Origin: CAWHNT01 sp963830775
Lineage (GTDB): Bacteria > Pseudomonadota > Alphaproteobacteria > Geminicoccales > Geminicoccaceae
Direction of reading: 5' to 3'
Assembly (NCBI GenBank): GCA_963830775.1
Contig: CAWHNT010000006.1
Span: 1 to 46,828, forward strand
Length of the DNA: 46,828 nt
This document shows positions 45,346 to 46,828 of this stretch, one piece after another; the first letter of the stretch is position 1, and every line of letters starts with the position of its first letter. The notes below the pieces were generated by a model that had not been told where the DNA came from, searched no databases, and saw only the letters and a program-made list of their open reading frames with translations. The translations under genes and the position numbers were made by a program.

Positions 45346-45888
45346 ATGGCGATGACGCCGAAGCTCTGGAGCATCGACGGCCCTCGCGACCGAGCTGGAC
45401 ATGAACCGTAGGACGGTGGCGAAACGGCTGCAGAACGTGCGCCCGGGCGGGAACTTTAAACGGCAGCCCGGCTTGGCATCTCACCATGGCCCTTGAAGCC
45501 ATCCAGGGACACCCTCGCCGGCGGCACGACGATGATCCGAGACGAGGAGAGGCCGCCTCTGCTCCAGGGGACGGTGATCGGCCATAACGCAGTCGTCTGC
45601 ATCCGCCGGCTAGCGTCGCGGCGTCGGCGGTCGAGTGCGGTCTGCCGATGAGCAAGGCCTACGAGCTGGCGGAGAAGGTGACGCTCGCCACCATGACAGG
45701 TGCCCTCGACTTCTTCGGCGACACGGCACTGGCCTGGGTAAACCCGGACGGCCGCAGCAGGATGTACGAGGCCGATTGCCTTGCGGCCATCGACTGGCCG
45801 GCTCTGGCCGCGCGTGCCGGCGAGCCTGACTGGACCCCGCCGCGCTACTCCTCGGCATGGCCCGCACCGTCTGACGGGCGACGCGTAG
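45346..45888 (+). pseudogene. Nu1-like HTH protein, copy 2, several frameshifts
   Basis: ATG 45346 follows AAGGGAG. The opening MAMTPKLWSIDG shifts to LATELDMNRRTVAKRLQNVR PGGNFKRQP, the expected AWHLTMALEAIQ lies in a third frame, and CGLPMSKAYELAEKVTLATM TGALDFF with the block IDWPALAARAGEPDWTPPRY lies in another. The N-terminal HTH is the closest of the three to copy 1 (both carry M-T-x-K-L-W-S-I). The end is not fixed, as the last frame runs into copy 3. It is the most damaged of the three. Confidence 0.55.
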
Positions 45889-45891
45889 ACC

Positions 45892-46677
45892 ATGGCGGCG
45901 AGCACGAACGGCCTCTGGACCGTCAACGCCTTAGCGCTCGAGTTCGACCTGGACAGGCGCACCGTGACCCAGGTGCTGCGCACCGTGCGCCCGGCCGGCC
46001 GGCTGAAGGGCTACCCGGCCTGGCACCTGCGGGAGGCGGCGGCCGCCCTTCTGCGCCACGGCAGCATGAGCCCGCCCATGGGCATGCGGCGGGCCCGCAG
46101 GGACTATCGGGAGAGTTACGTCGACGAGCTTGAGGATGAGCCCGAGGCCGAGACACCGTCCTGTCCGTCCGGGCTGGAGCAGGTGGGTGCCCTGGAGAAC
46201 CAGATCGACAAGGGCTTCATGCTGGCGACCTTGATCGCCGGCGCCGACCTGCCGCGCCTGGTGGCCTGCCAAGCCGTCGAGAAGGGCCTGCCGATGGCCG
46301 AGGCTTACGACACGGCCAACACGGTGCTGCTCGTTCTGGGCGGCATCATCGGCAAGCCCGCGGCCTCTGTCGGCATCGAGCCATGGGCCAAGTTCGAGGA
46401 GCCCGACCTCGACGGCCCGGTGATCGGGGAGGGCATGTTCACGTTGATCAACTGGCCGTCGCTGGCACACCGGAGTGGCACCCCGGACTGGACGCCGCCG
46501 CACTTCTTCGGGCCCTGGATCGAGCTCTCGGCCGAACGCCGTGCCGAGCTGGTGGCGCAAGGGCTGGCAGAGGTCGAGCCATCGCAGCCGAGCTCGGGGC
46601 AGAGAAGAGCGCCGATGGCGGCCCAGGCGAAGGTGAGGATCGCTGGCACGCAGAGCTTGCCCGGCGCTAAGCGGTGA
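45892..46677 (+). CDS. Nu1-like HTH protein, copy 3, intact
   Basis: A 261-residue intact member of the tandem set. Its N-terminal winged HTH is LWTVNALALEFDLDRRTVTQ VLRTVRPAGRLKGYPAWHLR. A basic/acidic linker follows, then a helical core (DKGFMLATLIAGADLPRLVA, VEKGLPMAEAYDTANTVLLV LGG) and the shared INWPSLAHRSGTPDWTPPHF F block, with a charged C-terminus. λ Nu1-type small terminases use a winged HTH to bind the packaging site; the assignment here is by HTH pattern and position. Its stop overlaps the next start as GTGA, so it is coupled to the downstream gene, as terminase subunits often are. Confidence 0.62.
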   Translation: MAASTNGLWTVNALALEFDLDRRTVTQVLRTVRPAGRLKGYPAWHLREAAAALLRHGSMSPPMGMRRARRDYRESYVDELEDEPEAETPSCPSGLEQVGALENQIDKGFMLATLIAGADLPRLVACQAVEKGLPMAEAYDTANTVLLVLGGIIGKPAASVGIEPWAKFEEPDLDGPVIGEGMFTLINWPSLAHRSGTPDWTPPHFFGPWIELSAERRAELVAQGLAEVEPSQPSSGQRRAPMAAQAKVRIAGTQSLPGAKR

Positions 46678-46828
46678 GCGCCTTCATGCCCGAAGGGTTG
46701 CCCGACGCGGCCGAGCTGATGATCTGCGGCGGGCTGCTCCCAGTGCGCACGGCCGCGCGTATGGTGTACAGCTGGAGCGGCCGAGGTCCGAGCAGGGTAA
46801 GGCGGAGCTGAAGGCCGACTTCGTCCAG
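46674..46828 (+). CDS. Partial gene at the window edge
   Basis: GTG 46674 overlaps the upstream stop. The frame reads MPEGLPDAAELMICGGLLPV then RTAARMVYSWSGRG before a stop, while another frame continues QGKAELKADFVQ to the edge, again suggesting an extra base near 46795. Too little is visible to name it. The position after a Nu1-like gene makes a terminase-related product possible, but this is only context. Confidence 0.35.

Overview
This 46.8-kb window is high-GC chromosomal DNA from a bacterium that is most likely an alphaproteobacterium, possibly Rhodospirillales-like; this placement is inferred from gene content and GC bias. It holds a housekeeping and metabolic part (about 1-36.9 kb) interrupted by an insertion-sequence-rich strip (11.2-16.7 kb). 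From a tRNA-Glu(CTC) at 36.9 kb onward it becomes a mobile, phage- or integrative-element-like region that runs off the right edge.

Region by region: (1) A minus-strand block carries remnants of pqiB and pqiA, the glycogen genes glgX and glgP, a DUF2950 protein, a DUF3300 protein, CorA and an amidase. (2) A voltage-sensor-type K+ channel with a zinc-ribbon tail follows. (3) The accessory strip has a HigBA-type toxin-antitoxin pair, an IS5-family element split by an IS630-family element three codons before the transposase stop, a DUF4926 remnant, a broken abortive-infection-like (AbiU2-like) gene and an unknown gene. (4) A methylamine/betaine-type demethylation locus has an Fsr-like MFS transporter and a TMADH-like flavoprotein on the minus strand, divergent from an MttB-family methyltransferase. 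(5) A VTT-domain membrane protein and small exported proteins follow. (6) A Bat operon runs moxR, batA, batB, batC, DUF58, batD-like. (7) A ferredoxin-NADP reductase and a [2Fe-2S] ferredoxin are paired. (8) An XRE regulator diverges from a YbaL/KefB-type antiporter, which faces TrkH, followed by a MOT1-type anion transporter.

Beyond the tRNA lie a MITE-like 122-bp inverted-repeat unit, an IS701-family element, a broken unknown gene, an AlpA-like HTH protein, a DUF669-like protein, an AEP-type primase, a DUF927-type ATPase, a cluster of GGGGGAAC half-sites in both orientations (origin candidate), a small Cys-rich protein, and three tandem diverged copies of a Nu1-like HTH gene. Together these look like the replication and packaging-initiation end of an integrated phage-like, satellite or phage-plasmid element. 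No integrase, capsid or complete large terminase is visible here.

A strong caveat applies throughout. Many conserved genes are broken by single-base shifts, and every case I worked through by hand is repaired by deleting one base. This looks more like insertion-type sequencing error than decay, so most genes labelled pseudogene for a frameshift may be intact in the organism. The pqiA internal deletions and the nested IS elements are not explained that way.
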